Positions 1 through 8,516 of a stretch of DNA of 64,000 nucleotides are shown here, piece by piece (position 1 is the first letter of the stretch; every line of letters starts with the position of its first letter). The notes below the pieces were generated by a model that saw only the letters and a list, made by a program, of their open reading frames with translations, searched no databases and was not told the DNA's origin. The stretch is from Komagataeibacter xylinus (GTDB taxonomy: Bacteria > Pseudomonadota > Alphaproteobacteria > Acetobacterales > Acetobacteraceae). A program made the translations under genes and the position numbers. The stretch spans positions 3,385,001 through 3,449,000 of the forward strand of contig NZ_CP041348.1 in NCBI RefSeq assembly GCF_009834365.1, written 5' to 3'.

Positions 1-1
1 A

Positions 2-139
2 AACCAACCGGATGGTTTATTCTGGAGACATGGGCGCGCGATTGTCAACCATCTAGTTGGTTTTTTATGGAGAACTGCTACCTGGTGCAGCGTATCGTTG
101 GGCGTTCCGACTACCCTTTTCGAACTCAACTGGTTGGTT
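2..139. promoter_or_regulatory. Three operator-like inverted repeats upstream of a tetR gene
   Basis: The pattern AACCA-N6-TGGTT occurs at 2-17 and 47-62. A third copy at 124-139 has a perfect right half and a degraded left half (ACTCA). All three lie just ahead of the TetR-family gene that starts at 193, and two are followed by TTTATT. TetR proteins normally bind such dyads to repress themselves and a neighbouring gene. The repressed target may be a divergent gene left of the window. The repeats are seen directly; binding by this TetR is inference. Confidence 0.5.
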
Positions 140-192
140 TATTTACGAGATGCCTATAGCCGCGAACGGCAGATAAGGATCAGAGCCCTGTT

Positions 193-744
193 ATGAGAAA
201 ATCCGATGCGACCAAGCAGCGTTTAATCGAGGCGGCGACTGTTGAATTCGCGACATACGGAATCGCTGGAGGTCGCGTTGACCGGATTGCAGCGAACGCC
301 AAATGCAACAAGCAGGCGATCTATGCATATTTTGAAAGTAAAGACGGTCTGTTTGATGTCGTCTATGACAGGATGGTCAATGCAACCATTCAGAGCATTC
401 CGATCGATGCCAATGATCTCCCCGCTTATGCGGCCAGACTTTTTGATCGCTATCGCACTCATCCCGAGGTTCTGAGGTTAACGCGGTGGCATAATCTTGA
501 ACGGAATACGCCGCCTCCGCAGGTGGCTCTTGATGCGGCGGCTGAGAAGATCGCCGCCATTCGCACTGCCCAAAAATCCGGTGTGATCACCCGCCGTTAC
601 AAAGCCGAAGATCTACTCGAGCTCCTGTTGAGTATGGCCAAGGTCGGGGCTGAAGGCTCGCCCGAAAGCGGTCCTTCCAATGCCTCTCCGGATGATTTAC
701 GCAAAACTCTGATCGACGCTGTGAAGAAAATCGTTGCGCCATAG
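193..744 (+). CDS. TetR/AcrR family transcriptional regulator
   Basis: The protein has 183 residues. It has the TetR N-terminal three-helix DNA-binding fold at about residues 7-55, including AIYAYFESKDGLF, the recognition-helix region that ends most TetR helix-turn-helix domains. The rest is a variable ligand-binding domain whose effector cannot be read. The ATG at 193 is the first start compatible with a complete HTH. The dyads at 2-139 are probable operators. No partner gene lies downstream on the same strand, so the regulated gene is probably left of the window. Confidence 0.85.
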   Translation: MRKSDATKQRLIEAATVEFATYGIAGGRVDRIAANAKCNKQAIYAYFESKDGLFDVVYDRMVNATIQSIPIDANDLPAYAARLFDRYRTHPEVLRLTRWHNLERNTPPPQVALDAAAEKIAAIRTAQKSGVITRRYKAEDLLELLLSMAKVGAEGSPESGPSNASPDDLRKTLIDAVKKIVAP

Positions 745-836
745 TGCCGGATTTTGGATACCCGGCCCGCACTTGACCTGACGCCTGCACGGATCGCCTT
801 GGTTACAGAGCAAGATTGAGCAGCTTTGCAAAAGAT

Positions 837-1140
837 TTAGATGGCTATCCCTCTCTGCCTCCCCAACGGCCACGATACCGATCCACCCCGCACGATGCCC
901 GTGACCTCCCGCCCGAGATGATGCTCAATCACCGGCTGCCATGGGACCAGCGTGAACTCATAGGACTTCCCGACGATGGCGAATTTCCCGCTATGTAGCT
1001 GGAGGGTGCCGATGAACGTGCCACTAACCGTCTCGCCATCGACGGCGGCTCAAAACGGCATGGGCTTCGCATCTGCCAGTTTGTCCTGACACGGGAGACG
1101 TCGCCCTGCTCCTGAAGCGTGGCGGGCAGGCTACGCCGGT
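837..1140 (-). pseudogene. Decayed C-terminus of a DUF3363-type relaxase
   Basis: Read on the minus strand, 837-1052 encodes a stretch containing DGETVSGTF, FTLVPWQPVIE, LGREVTGIVRGG and RQRGIAI before a stop. This matches, block by block and with the same spacing, the tail of the intact relaxase at 45493-47232 (VAGTY, FELVPWSPSLE, RGREVSGIMRGD, RKRGLGL). Further upstream, DKLADAKPMPF is in the same frame but cut off by an in-frame TGA. The next block, ATLQEQGDVSRV, is in another frame, so at least one frameshift is present. The rest of the gene is gone and the SDR gene begins at 1185. It is too divergent from the intact relaxase to be a recent duplicate, so it marks an older, different mobile element. 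Confidence 0.75.
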
Positions 1141-1184
1141 ATCCGAGGGCCCGCACAGGCCATGAGCGGCCCGCTTGATGAACG

Positions 1185-2048
1185 TCAGGCGTAGTAAGCA
1201 GGCTGTTCGAGATCAGCGAGCAGTGAAGGGCCTGTCGGGTTCCAGCCGAGCAGCGCACGCGTTCGCGCACTGGAAGCCGCCATGTTCCCGCCCGCCATGT
1301 TGGCGAACCAGCCGAAATGCTCCCGTTCTCTCGGCTCGACCGGCAAGCCGAGCCGACGACCAATGATGCTGGCAATGTCCCTGAACGGTACGGCTTCATC
1401 GGCGACCGCATGATAGACGGCCTCGGTCACGCCCTGTTCAAGCGCAAGCCGATAGACTTTTGCCGCGTCCAGTCGATAGACGCCGGACCATTTGTTCTGG
1501 CCGTCACCGATATAGGCTGACACCCCCTTTTCGCGCGCCAGGCGAATGACGATCGGAATGAACCCGTGATCGCCGATGCCGTGTACTGACGGCGCGAGCC
1601 GCACCGTGGCAACACGGACACCGCGTTCCTTCAGCGCCCGCGCGGCCACCTCAGACCTGCGCGGAGAGGCCGGATCAGGCAAATCCGCCTCCGTTGCGCC
1701 GGCAGACAGGCCCGACAGACCGGACGTGACAAGTAGCGGGTGCTTCGATCCTTCCAGCGCACTGCCCAACGCCTCAATCACACGCTGATCCTGCGCCGCA
1801 CTTTCGGGGAATTTCGAGAAATCATGGTTGAACGCCGTGTGAATGACCGCATCTGCTGTTGAGGCGGCGTTTTTCAGTGCGTCCAGATCATCGAGCGTGG
1901 CGCGTAAGACCGTCGCACCGGATGCGGCCAGGCGAGCCGCCTTTTCATCATTCCGGGCCAGACCGGTCACCTGATGCCCGGCACCGATCAGGTCCTGAAC
2001 CACTGCAGAACCGACCCAGCCGGTGGCCCCTGTTACGAAGACATGCAT
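1185..2048 (-). CDS. SDR-family NAD(P)-dependent oxidoreductase (extended/atypical)
   Basis: The protein has 287 residues. The N-terminal Rossmann motif GATGWVG is at residues 7-13, followed by a typical NAD(P)-binding segment (LARNDEKAARL) and a C-terminal region (IGRRLGLPVEP, LGWNPTGPSLL) seen in NAD-dependent epimerase/dehydratase-like proteins. A canonical YxxxK catalytic pair is not obvious, which points to the atypical SDR group. The substrate cannot be inferred. The ATG at 2048 has a GAGGA ribosome site 7 bases upstream. The gene follows the methyltransferase at 2081-2764 on the same strand with 32 bp between, so the two are probably co-transcribed. Confidence 0.85.
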   Translation of the reverse strand: MHVFVTGATGWVGSAVVQDLIGAGHQVTGLARNDEKAARLAASGATVLRATLDDLDALKNAASTADAVIHTAFNHDFSKFPESAAQDQRVIEALGSALEGSKHPLLVTSGLSGLSAGATEADLPDPASPRRSEVAARALKERGVRVATVRLAPSVHGIGDHGFIPIVIRLAREKGVSAYIGDGQNKWSGVYRLDAAKVYRLALEQGVTEAVYHAVADEAVPFRDIASIIGRRLGLPVEPREREHFGWFANMAGGNMAASSARTRALLGWNPTGPSLLADLEQPAYYA

Positions 2049-2080
2049 GGTTCCGTCCTCTTCAGATATCGGAATTATGG

Positions 2081-2764
2081 TCAGCCAAGCCTTACGGACA
2101 GTTCGACGTCCCCGGCGAACGGCACGGAGAGATACCCGGCGGCAGGAGAGCGGACGCGCGCCAGATACGCAGGGCTGTGATCGGCATTATCCGCGACGAT
2201 CAGCGCGCCGGTCTGCAGCCTGTCCTCCAGAAGATCGAGAATATCGGGGTAGAGCGGCTTGGCGCCGTCAAGCAGCACGAGATCGATACTCTCGGGGAGA
2301 CCGGTCGCCAGCGTCTGCAGGGCGTCGCCCTCGCGGAACTCCACAAGATCTGCCAGACCCGCTTCTTCAAGATGATGCCGGGCGCGGGCAATCTTGGAGG
2401 ATTCAAACTCAGTGGTAATCAGCCTGCCCCCGCCATTGTCGCGCAGCGCGGCAGCGAGATGGATGGTGGAGAGACCGAAGGACGTTCCAAATTCAACAAT
2501 GCCTTTCGCCCAGTTGGCGCGTGCCAGCATGTAAAGCAGCGTACCCGTCTCACGCGAAACAGGGAGCCACAGGTCTTTTGCGAGACCATAGAATTTCCGA
2601 TAGTCGGTCCGACTTCCGGCAAGGCGCTGCAATTCCTCACGGGGCAATTCCGAGACGGCAGGGCTTGTTGCGGCGTCTGCCTCAGCAAACAGGCGATCCA
2701 GTAAAGAGGCAACAGGCGCGGTGGTCAGCGTCGAGGTCTTTTTGAGGGTCACGGGGGCGGTCAT
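2081..2764 (-). CDS. Class I SAM-dependent O-methyltransferase-like protein
   Basis: The protein has 227 residues. EFGTSFGLSTIHLA (about residues 90-103) is the glycine-rich SAM-binding loop of class I methyltransferases. TTEFESSKI supplies the acidic residue that normally binds the ribose, and VLLDGAKPLYPDIL resembles the metal/substrate region of catechol O-methyltransferase-like enzymes. The acceptor is unknown. It is the first gene of a two-gene unit with the SDR gene, and a TetR regulator reads in the same direction from upstream. Confidence 0.8.
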   Translation of the reverse strand: MTAPVTLKKTSTLTTAPVASLLDRLFAEADAATSPAVSELPREELQRLAGSRTDYRKFYGLAKDLWLPVSRETGTLLYMLARANWAKGIVEFGTSFGLSTIHLAAALRDNGGGRLITTEFESSKIARARHHLEEAGLADLVEFREGDALQTLATGLPESIDLVLLDGAKPLYPDILDLLEDRLQTGALIVADNADHSPAYLARVRSPAAGYLSVPFAGDVELSVRLG

Positions 2765-2816
2765 GAGGTGATCTCCGCACTAGGTTTCGCGCTTTCCGTG
2801 CGCCCCACAAAAATAC

Positions 2817-2828
2817 GACGAATCCGTC
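2817..2828. promoter_or_regulatory. Operator-like dyad before the methyltransferase gene
   Basis: GACGAATCCGTC has perfect 4-bp arms and lies 52 bp upstream of the methyltransferase start. A related dyad with arms ACGA and TCGT sits at 3646-3658, just upstream of the TetR gene (start 3614). Shared GACGAAT half-sites suggest that this TetR controls both itself and the methyltransferase/SDR unit. The repeats are short, so this is tentative. Confidence 0.3.
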
Positions 2829-2972
2829 ACCTCCACTATTCGCATTGCGCCGCCCACAGAACGGCTTTGAAATACTCAGTGTTTTTCATCAGAAATATTG
2901 GGAGCGCACCGCCGGGCTCATCGAGCGGGTTCGCATTTCCCACATGGGAGGCAGAGCAGTTACCGCTCTCGG

Positions 2973-3614
2973 TCAAACAGCATAGTCGGCCGAGATCTTC
3001 ACAAGCCAGGCGCAGAACATGTCGGCCATGGCGTCCGCATAGGCATCGATTTCCGCGATTGTCCGGGCAGTCCCGGAAAATTCCTTGCCGACCGCGCTGA
3101 AGGTCATCGTGATCAGATCAGCCGCCAGCTCACGCGTTCGGTCTGGCGCGTCCGGGAGAAGCTCCTGCATGAAATGCAGCAGGATCCGGTCGCCGGATTC
3201 CCGTGCTTCAGAGGCCTCGGGCGCATCCCGATAAAGAGGAGCCGCATCGCCCAGCGCCACGCGAACAGCCGCCTCTTCGCATTCGGAGCGTATGAAGGCA
3301 TGAGTGACCGCGCGCAAACGCTCCAGGGGCGGATGACGCTTATCCTCAAGGATATCGCGCAGCATTCCTGTCGTTCGCCGCCATTCGTCGGCCTGGAGCC
3401 GGAACAGGATCGCTGCCTTGTTGGGAAAATACTGATATAGTGAACCAACGCTTACGCCCGCCTTCTCGGCAACGCGCGCTGTCGTAAAGCGGGTGGCACC
3501 TTCCTCCGCCAGCACCAGTGTCGCGGCTTCCAGAATGGTTGCCACAAGCCCGGCGGAGCGGGTTTGCTTGGGTTGCTTTCGGGCCGAAATTCGAGGCTTG
3601 GGACGATCGGTCAT
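2973..3614 (-). CDS. TetR/AcrR family transcriptional regulator
   Basis: Residues of about 25-75 form a TetR DNA-binding domain (TTARVAEKAGVSVGSLYQYF is the helix-turn-helix). The C-terminal part ends with a segment common in TetR proteins of this group (TRELAADLITMTFSAVGKEF). I chose the ATG at 3614 over the upstream in-frame start at 3641, because the protein then begins with the basic stretch MTDRPKPRIS typical of these regulators (213 aa). It probably regulates the methyltransferase/SDR genes downstream on the same strand, 208 bp away. Confidence 0.85.
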   Translation of the reverse strand: MTDRPKPRISARKQPKQTRSAGLVATILEAATLVLAEEGATRFTTARVAEKAGVSVGSLYQYFPNKAAILFRLQADEWRRTTGMLRDILEDKRHPPLERLRAVTHAFIRSECEEAAVRVALGDAAPLYRDAPEASEARESGDRILLHFMQELLPDAPDRTRELAADLITMTFSAVGKEFSGTARTIAEIDAYADAMADMFCAWLVKISADYAV

Positions 3615-4302
3615 GCCACTCCGTAAAACGCGAACAAACAATGTGACGAATTAATCGTGTTTCCAGTCCCGCGCAAGCGGAGCCAGTCGGCCAATTCCCT
3701 GCATCAGGCCGCAGGAAAGCCTGGTTCCGGCCAGTGGCGTCTCTACTCGTCCCGGCTAGACGCTCGCGTTACCGACATACTCCCACACAACTGGTCCATC
3801 CGGGCGGCCAGGTCCAATCTGGGCAAGACCCGTCCCTGACCGGACGTGTGTCAAACGCTGGCGAGAGCGTAATGGCCGCGACAGGCAGGGAAACAGGAGA
3901 ACCGCCCGAGCCTTGCTCACATGTCATCAGGTGCGTGCTTTCCATATGGCGGTCCAGCGCCACCTGTGATCTCCAACTTTCCAAAAGATATTATACCGGT
4001 TTCCAGCCAAGGCACACATACAAGCCTGAAAGTGGCCCACGTCTTTGCTCCAGCCTCCGGCTTTACGGCCAGAACGCAGTCTGGCAGAAAGAGAGCGCCG
4101 AAAAAGACGTATGTCGGTTTGGTAAGCCCGACGCCCTGAACATGGTTCTGATCATGCTCTCCTGCCAGAGCAGATCCCGCGGCCGGATCACATGGTTCAG
4201 ACGCCATGATGTGACGGCTGTCGCGCGTCCTGTCCTCAAGGGGAACAGGATGGATCACCCGTTCACAGGTCCGCCTGCAACGCATGATACAGGGCTTTTC
4301 GG
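3615..4302. other. Non-coding gap with possible gene remnants
   Basis: No reading frame here has a recognisable domain or good coding character. A short plus-strand segment around 3735-3800 reads RVTDILPHNWSI, which loosely resembles the end of IS66-type transposases (usually DELLPWNW). This is too short to call. The TetR dyad at 3646-3658 is at the left end. Otherwise nothing is recognised. Confidence 0.4.
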
Positions 4303-4677
4303 ATGAAGCTGAACCATATCAACCTCTGCACGAGCAATGTGCTGGCACTGTCTTCCCTGCTTGAAAAGCATTTCGGATTTGTCCTTGAGGAGACACGCGG
4401 GCAGCACGCCTTTGCCCAGCTTACGGGCACGGATGGCATGACGCTGGTCCTGATGGACATGAGCAAAATGCCCCAGCCCTACCCGCGCAATTTCCATATC
4501 GGGTTCATTCTCGATGATCCGCTTGAGGTACGCACCCGACATGCCAGCCTGTGCGCTGACGGCTATCTGCCAGGACCGGTGGAAGTCATGACGCGTGGGC
4601 GTGACCGCTGGACCCTGTTCTATCACCCCGCAGGTGACGACCTGCTGATTGAAGTCAGTGCACAGGAACCGGCGTGA
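4303..4677 (+). CDS. VOC-family protein (glyoxalase/bleomycin-resistance fold)
   Basis: The protein has 124 residues. It starts MKLNHINLCTSN, where the histidine of the first beta strand is a usual metal ligand. FHIGFIL supplies a second histidine and LLIEV the C-terminal glutamate expected for a metal-binding vicinal-oxygen-chelate protein. One complete VOC module pair fits the length. The substrate is unknown. It is convergent with the tannase-family gene, with a shared stem-loop between them, so it is not obviously part of that operon. Confidence 0.8.
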   Translation: MKLNHINLCTSNVLALSSLLEKHFGFVLEETRGQHAFAQLTGTDGMTLVLMDMSKMPQPYPRNFHIGFILDDPLEVRTRHASLCADGYLPGPVEVMTRGRDRWTLFYHPAGDDLLIEVSAQEPA

Positions 4678-4702
4678 CTATCGCGCCTGTCGCCTGCCTC
4701 AC

Positions 4703-4729
4703 GCCACCCGGCATCTGACGCCGGGTGGC
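4703..4729. terminator. Stem-loop between convergent genes
   Basis: GCCACCCGGC, a 7-base loop, then GCCGGGTGGC: a perfect 10-bp GC-rich stem. It lies 26 bp after the VOC gene stop and 13 bp before the tannase-family gene stop on the other strand. There is no clear T tract on either side, so a bidirectional terminator is probable but not certain. Confidence 0.55.
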
Positions 4730-4741
4730 AAACTGTTCCGG

Positions 4742-6544
4742 TTACTTCGTGTCTTCTACGGCAAGCTTTCCGTCCCGGACGCCATACTGCTTCTGATTAT
4801 CCGGACCGATCAGCAACGAGGCATGGCTTGCAAACGTCATGGGCAGGAAGACGGGTGACTTTACGGGGCGGTAATTCCCTGCATCATTCACATCCCCTGC
4901 CCCGACATACTGCGCAATGTAGGGGTAGGGATAAACCGGGCGGCTGGCGATCGCTACCGCATCCGGCCGGGCGTAAGGCTGGCTGGGCATGGGGGCCATG
5001 TGGATCTGGCCACCAGCCGGCGGCTTGCCGTGCCCTCCGGGCGGCGGTCCCATCGGCCCATCACCTTGGGCTGTCTTTTCCGTACGAATAGCGTTGGGCG
5101 CAATGCCAGATTCCGTCCAGGCCATGAGCGGGGACAGAAAATCGACCTGCGGGAAGCCCTCACCGTTTCCACAATGTCCCACACCGGGCAGCAGATAGAA
5201 TTTCAGGAAACTGTCAGTCTGCTCCACGCCCATTTCCCGCTGCACGCCCTGATAATATGCGATGGTGTTCAGGGGCGAGATCGACTGGTCCGCCAGCCCG
5301 TGCCAGAGGATCAAGCGGCCACCGTGCTGGTGGAACGGACGGAGGTTTGTGTTCTCGGCATTATATAGCGGTGCCAGCTTGGTCATGGTGGCGAAGGACG
5401 CGTCATCAAAATGAAAGCGGGTCAGGTCAGCCGCTTTTTCATCCACCTGCAGCGGAATGACATAGGCAATGGCGGAAGCGGCAATACCCTGGCTCATGGA
5501 CTCTCCGCGTGCTGTGGCAGGCAGCGCCCATTGCAGTTCTGAACCCGGCAGTGGACCACCGATGATGTATGGGCGCCCCGCCGCATCTGTGGCCCCCTTG
5601 TAAAGCCGTAGCGCCGCCTGCGTTTCTTCCGCTGTCAGGCAGTGCGATGTGTCACTCTGGCCTGCCGCGCACTGTACCCACACGGGATCGAAATGGCAGG
5701 CGCGAGGTTCTTCCAGAATGCCGTCCTTTACACCCGAAAGCGTATCGCAGTGACGGATAACGGCGTCATGCAGCACCCCCACACGGTTTTGCAGCAGGAT
5801 ATTGGTGCCATCGGCACGCTGGTTCCCGCGCACGTTCCACGCATGGTAAAAGGAGTTCTGCACGGTAAACAGTGCGGCCGGAGCCCCTGCGGAAATCCCG
5901 TCAAAATCCTCGGGGTAGCGCTGCGCCTCCATCAGGGCTTCACGCCCGCCATCGGAACATCCTACAAAGTAGGAATATTTCGGGGCCTGGCCGTAGAAGG
6001 CCGCCGTCAGGGCCTTGGCCGCCAGAGCAGTGACATGGTTGGCGCGATAGGCGAAATCGATGCGTTTTTGCGGGTCTTTACCGAATTCGCCCTGCGCCAG
6101 CCCCATCATGGAGCCAGTATGGCCCATATCATCGCCCGCCATGACGAATTCGCCATTTAGCGCCGGAACACATGCTCCCGCGTTGCTGACGCCCACTTGC
6201 GTCATTCCGCACAGGCCACCGCAACCGCCGAGCAGAAAGCGCTGGGTCCAGTGCTCCATGGGCAGATCGACTTCAAAGGAAATCGCAGGCGCGATCTGCC
6301 CCGTGACCTTGCAGAATTTACCCTTTGGAGTGTCCAGCACAGCCGCTTTCTGGCCGTGAACGGCAGCGCCCACGGCGGGCGCAAGATCGACATTGCCTAG
6401 CGCCTCACAGGAGGTAACGGGCTTTACCTCCGACAGGCTGGCGATATCCGAGGCCCGCGCCGGGTTCGAGAACACAGAGAGGAGGCTGATTGCCGGCCCC
6501 ACAATCCACAAAAAGACGGTCAGCTTTAGAAGTATTCTTTTCAT
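4742..6544 (-). CDS. Tannase/feruloyl esterase family alpha/beta hydrolase
   Basis: The protein is about 600 residues with an N-terminal signal peptide (basic MKRILLK, hydrophobic core, then NPARASD), so it is exported. The family's catalytic elements are visible: the nucleophile serine in VGCSDGGREALM, an aspartate in ILWHGLADQSISP and a histidine in LLPGVGHCGNGEGF. Cysteines on either side of the serine and histidine motifs (VGCSDGG, GHCGNG) match the disulfide that joins the triad in tannases. Family members cut ester bonds of gallate or hydroxycinnamate esters. It is the last gene of the decarboxylase cluster. The start at 6544 is preferred because it begins the signal peptide; an in-frame ATG at 6589 is possible. 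Confidence 0.85.
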   Translation of the reverse strand: MKRILLKLTVFLWIVGPAISLLSVFSNPARASDIASLSEVKPVTSCEALGNVDLAPAVGAAVHGQKAAVLDTPKGKFCKVTGQIAPAISFEVDLPMEHWTQRFLLGGCGGLCGMTQVGVSNAGACVPALNGEFVMAGDDMGHTGSMMGLAQGEFGKDPQKRIDFAYRANHVTALAAKALTAAFYGQAPKYSYFVGCSDGGREALMEAQRYPEDFDGISAGAPAALFTVQNSFYHAWNVRGNQRADGTNILLQNRVGVLHDAVIRHCDTLSGVKDGILEEPRACHFDPVWVQCAAGQSDTSHCLTAEETQAALRLYKGATDAAGRPYIIGGPLPGSELQWALPATARGESMSQGIAASAIAYVIPLQVDEKAADLTRFHFDDASFATMTKLAPLYNAENTNLRPFHQHGGRLILWHGLADQSISPLNTIAYYQGVQREMGVEQTDSFLKFYLLPGVGHCGNGEGFPQVDFLSPLMAWTESGIAPNAIRTEKTAQGDGPMGPPPGGHGKPPAGGQIHMAPMPSQPYARPDAVAIASRPVYPYPYIAQYVGAGDVNDAGNYRPVKSPVFLPMTFASHASLLIGPDNQKQYGVRDGKLAVEDTK

Positions 6545-6671
6545 CGCAGGTAAGATGCCCCGTTCAGTCAATCGTTCGATGCGGTTCATTAACCGGATTC
6601 ACGCGATGGCGCGTCGAACAGAATGTATGGATTTGTAATAAAGCTAACTATTCAGAACACTTGGCAACCCG

Positions 6672-7100
6672 TTACTCCGCCCTCCATTCTTCCTTGTCGC
6701 CAAACCCGTTCCTGTTATCGGTCGCCTTGATGTAAAGCGGCGTAAACGCCCAGTAGATAGGCTGAAGATGGGCTGGAATAGAAAACCGGGCCATATAAAG
6801 ATTTGCCGCCAGTTCCCGGTCCTCAATGCCCAGCCTCCGCACAGGCCCCTCCATTTGCAACCCCCGCAGGAGAGGAATGGAGCTGTCCTGACCACTGACG
6901 GTTGCTACCCCTCGCCCTGCCTGCCCCAGCAGCATACCATGACGGGTTGCGGGATCTGTCACGAACAGCAGGCGGCCCCGCAGCGGATCAAAAACATAGA
7001 ATATAGGCGCTGCCCACTGCTGATGCCCGGCACAAACCGCCAGAGACATGACATGGAATTCTTCCAGCAGGGCATCAATCCGGGGGGTGAATATGGTCAT
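6672..7100 (-). CDS. PPOX/YhbP-like split-barrel flavin-binding protein
   Basis: The protein is about 142 residues with the pyridoxamine-phosphate-oxidase-like split-barrel pattern: VMSLAVCAGHQQWAAPIFYV at the start, then LLFVTDPATRHGMLL and an ATVSGQD strand. It is closest in feel to the YhbP/UPF0306 group. Such proteins bind FMN or a related flavin; no specific reaction is known for this group. The start at 7100 overlaps the end of the DUF554 gene by 4 bp (ATGA), so the two are translationally coupled. Its position in a decarboxylase cluster that needs prenylated FMN makes a flavin-related helper role plausible. Confidence 0.65.
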   Translation of the reverse strand: MTIFTPRIDALLEEFHVMSLAVCAGHQQWAAPIFYVFDPLRGRLLFVTDPATRHGMLLGQAGRGVATVSGQDSSIPLLRGLQMEGPVRRLGIEDRELAANLYMARFSIPAHLQPIYWAFTPLYIKATDNRNGFGDKEEWRAE

Positions 7101-7816
7101 GGTCCGACAAACCTTAGCCATATGGTGGTCATGGGCATGGCCAGCACCAGTGCGGGCAGTATGTTACCAACCGGGAATTTGACAATGCCGCATATCCGGA
7201 AGCCGGTTGCCAGCATCAGCACACCCCCTACGGCTGCAAAATTGTCGTTCATCAACGGGGTTGTCAGCGGGGCAAGGTAAGTCGCACCTGTCGCAAGGGC
7301 CAGCAGAACTGCCAGTTGAGGAATGCATATGGCCGCAACGGCAAAGCCGAGCGTTGTTGCAAAAATGGCGGCGGTCAGGAAGTCCAGAACAGATTTGGCC
7401 AGCAGGATGGAAGGATCTCCCGTCATACCTTCGTGAATGGCACCGAATATGCCAGTTCCGCTTGCGCAGAAGAGAACGGTAAGGGCAACGAAGCGTTCGA
7501 GAAATACCTCTGGCATCAGATCTGCAGGCATAGGCACAAAGCGTCCCACCAAGCGGTTCTCCCATGTGGAAACCACTCCCAGATGAGTCTCCAAAGCGCA
7601 ACTTTCCCCTATGATGACACCAAGCAGCAGGGATAAGACCATCACGGCAACGGCATGGCCGTGGACAATCAGCGAAACACCCATTCCCATGGATGCCAGA
7701 CCGAACATCATAGGCAGACCATCTTTCAGGCGTTGTGGAATATGCCCGCTCAGGGCCGCGCCGAGAATTCCGCCTGCCAGCACTACGCCGGCATCTGTAT
7801 ATGAGCCGATCAGCAT
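7097..7816 (-). CDS. DUF554 family membrane protein (YqgA-like)
   Basis: The protein is about 239 residues and almost entirely hydrophobic, with 6-7 predicted membrane segments. It has the DUF554 hallmarks: GSYTDAGVVLAGGILGAALS at the N-terminus, VSLLLGVIIGE in the middle and NDNFAAVGGVLMLATGFRI near the end. No function is established; a transporter or channel role is often assumed. I chose the start at 7816 (MLIGSYTD) because upstream residues read as out-of-frame UbiX sequence. It lies 10 bp after the UbiX-like gene, overlaps the next gene by 4 bp, and may move substrate or product for the pathway (inference). Confidence 0.75.
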   Translation of the reverse strand: MLIGSYTDAGVVLAGGILGAALSGHIPQRLKDGLPMMFGLASMGMGVSLIVHGHAVAVMVLSLLLGVIIGESCALETHLGVVSTWENRLVGRFVPMPADLMPEVFLERFVALTVLFCASGTGIFGAIHEGMTGDPSILLAKSVLDFLTAAIFATTLGFAVAAICIPQLAVLLALATGATYLAPLTTPLMNDNFAAVGGVLMLATGFRICGIVKFPVGNILPALVLAMPMTTIWLRFVGP

Positions 7817-7826
7817 GGCTGTTTTC

Positions 7827-8417
7827 CTATTTTTCCGCTGAGACGGCAGACAGTGTTTCGCCCCAGCGGGGCATGTCAGGCACTTCCACACCCAGCAGGG
7901 ACAGGGCGCGCGCGGCACTATGGCGGATAATATCGGCACTTGTGCGCGGCGCCGCGTAAATGGCGGGAACCGGCGGGAAAATGATACCGCCATATTCGGT
8001 CACGGCCAGCATGTTACGCAGATGACCCAGATGAAGTGGCGCCTCCCGCGTCATCAGCACCAGACGCCGTCTTTCCTTGAGCGCGACATCGGCCGCGCGC
8101 GTGACAAGATTATCCGTCACTCCCGATGCAATTGCACCAAGCGTATGCATGGAGCACGGGGCGATAATCATGCCTTCGGTACGAAAAGACCCGCTTGAAA
8201 TGGGCGCGCCCAGCGCACCTGGTGAGTGGATATGGGTGGCAAGGGCGTACACGTCCTCAGCCGACAGATCTGTTTCATGCTCACGCGTCAGTTGCGCACC
8301 ACGGGACATGACGAGATGCGTCTCGATCTCCGCTTCCCGCAGCAGACGCAGGACATCAACTCCATACTGGAAGCCCGACGCCCCGGTAATGCCAACGACA
8401 ATCCGTTTTTGGACCAT
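7827..8417 (-). CDS. UbiX-family flavin prenyltransferase
   Basis: The protein has 196 residues. GITGASGFQYGVDVL is the N-terminal FMN/phosphate loop, APCSMHTLGAIASGVTDNL the central FMN-binding motif and LMTREAPLH the conserved region near the dimethylallyl phosphate site. UbiX enzymes make prenylated FMN, the cofactor of UbiD decarboxylases. The gene sits directly after a UbiD homologue, the classical pairing in hydroxybenzoate decarboxylase systems (subunits B and C). The gap to the UbiD gene is 99 bp. Confidence 0.9.
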   Translation of the reverse strand: MVQKRIVVGITGASGFQYGVDVLRLLREAEIETHLVMSRGAQLTREHETDLSAEDVYALATHIHSPGALGAPISSGSFRTEGMIIAPCSMHTLGAIASGVTDNLVTRAADVALKERRRLVLMTREAPLHLGHLRNMLAVTEYGGIIFPPVPAIYAAPRTSADIIRHSAARALSLLGVEVPDMPRWGETLSAVSAEK

Positions 8418-8516
8418 GGAACGCTCCCGTTCTGAAGATATTTCCTGATGACGGCAGAAGTACAGAACCTGTCTGTCTGCGCGGGATGGCGGACCGGCAA
8501 ACAGATTCCTGCGGGA

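Noticed and set aside
3735..3839. Possible IS66 transposase tail (LPHNW)
   Set aside because: Only a five-residue resemblance; no other transposase sequence or terminal repeats are nearby.
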